Below, one piece after another: positions 5,213 through 5,579 of a DNA stretch of 5,579 nt (position 1 is its first letter; each line of letters starts with the position of its first letter). Both the position numbers and the translations under genes were made by a program. This stretch comes from Candidatus Pacearchaeota archaeon (GTDB taxonomy: Archaea; Nanobdellota; Nanobdellia; Pacearchaeales; GW2011-AR1), in NCBI GenBank assembly GCA_023140635.1, contig JAGLLG010000019.1, forward strand, positions 1 to 5,579. Reading direction: 5' to 3'. A model generated the notes under the pieces. The model did no database searches. It was not told the origin of the DNA and worked only from the letters and a program-made list of their open reading frames with translations.

Positions 5213-5579
5213 CTAGTGATGTTCGTCTTGGTTTCTGACGTAATTCTGGACAACATCAAGCTGAACAAAACCAACCGACGACGCAAATTTTCCTCTGCTC
5301 CACAAATGTCCTCGAGGATATCGAAGCCTTGCATTTTCTTTGTGTTCGAAAAACAATTTAGCCGAACCCCCCCTCAAAATTTGTAAAACTTTCGAAACAG
5401 AAAAACTGAATTTCACGAGGACAATGCAGTGAACATGTTCAGCCTGAACATTCAACTCGATTATTTTTATTCCGTTTCTCGACGCTGAACGTCTTATGCA
5501 TGCTTCGAGAAGTTTTGCATTTTCCAATTTCCGAAACATTTTGTAACGATATTTCGTACACCACTGAAGGTGAAACATC
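5213..5579 (-). CDS. tnpA: IS200/IS605 family transposase TnpA (Y1, HUH), 5' end outside window
   Basis: Single-strand DNA transposase that cuts and joins element ends through a 5'-phosphotyrosine link, working as a dimer. Visible residues start with FHLQWCTKYRYKMF, a core TnpA opening usually preceded by about 10-15 more residues. An ATG exists at 5578, but the real start is probably past the window edge. The metal-binding HUH motif is EHVHCIVLV (H48, H50 counted from 5578). The helix SKVLQILRGGSAKLFFE matches the family. LWSRGKFASSVGFVQ is followed by the nucleophile tyrosine in VVQNYVRNQ (Y113). The usual GYF of the LWS motif is GKF here. The C-terminus is complete, and with a few missing residues the length would match the usual 130 or so, so the enzyme appears intact. 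Confidence 0.93.
   Translation of the reverse strand, partial: MFHLQWCTKYRYKMFRKLENAKLLEACIRRSASRNGIKIIELNVQAEHVHCIVLVKFSFSVSKVLQILRGGSAKLFFEHKENARLRYPRGHLWSRGKFASSVGFVQLDVVQNYVRNQDEHH

Larger units (their letters stand above)
5150..5579 (-). mobile_element. IS200/IS605-type element, partial, left end outside window
   Basis: Contains tnpA and, downstream of it, a candidate structured right end. The right boundary is set approximately just past the hairpin (5159-5208), because such elements end shortly after a subterminal hairpin. The exact cleavage site cannot be read. No tnpB is in view; it could lie beyond the window. The element sits about 50 bases upstream of the DUF424 TATA box and is read in the same direction, so the DUF424 promoter survived insertion. 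Confidence 0.6.

Noticed and set aside
5092..5334. Minus-strand 80-codon open frame overlapping the tnpA end
   Set aside because: It lies in another frame of tnpA, crosses the predicted hairpin and the DUF424 promoter, and has no recognisable domain.

Overview
The window looks archaeal, probably from an AT-rich, small-genome lineage of the DPANN type (inference). The evidence is an archaeal initiation factor aIF1A, a Pno1/Dim2-like KH protein, a DUF424 protein, a tRNA gene without an encoded CCA end, and TATA boxes about 25 nt upstream of start codons, which implies leaderless transcripts. The lineage cannot be fixed more closely from this sequence.

Left third (1-2795, + strand): a tightly packed, AT-rich cassette of three genes. 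These are a BshA-like family 4 glycosyltransferase cut by the window edge, a family 2 glycosyltransferase, and a CarB-like ATP-grasp ligase. The genes overlap by 1 and 17 bases, and the second and third have clear Shine-Dalgarno sequences, so they are probably co-translated. Together they suggest synthesis of a modified glycan or sugar conjugate with an ATP-driven coupling step, but no substrate can be read from the sequence.

Middle (2764-3777): an alpha/beta hydrolase on the minus strand runs tail-to-tail into the ATP-grasp gene with a 32-base overlap. Then comes a 176-base non-coding stretch and a complete tRNA-Asn(GTT) on the minus strand. A perfect 35-base direct repeat carries the last 17 bases of this tRNA plus 18 bases of its 3' flank, and its second copy lies 117 bases away, just upstream of the hydrolase promoter. 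This resembles an attachment-site scar. The glycan/hydrolase block lies on the 3' side of the tRNA, where an integrated island would be.

Right third (3778-5579, minus strand): visibly less AT-rich housekeeping genes. In transcription order they are DUF424, aIF1A and a Pno1/Dim2-like KH protein. Each has its own TATA box at the same distance from the ATG, despite gaps of only 34-35 bases. Upstream of DUF424 is an IS200/IS605-type tnpA (HUH/Y1 transposase) that reaches the window end. It is followed by a predicted branched hairpin that is a good candidate for the element's right end.
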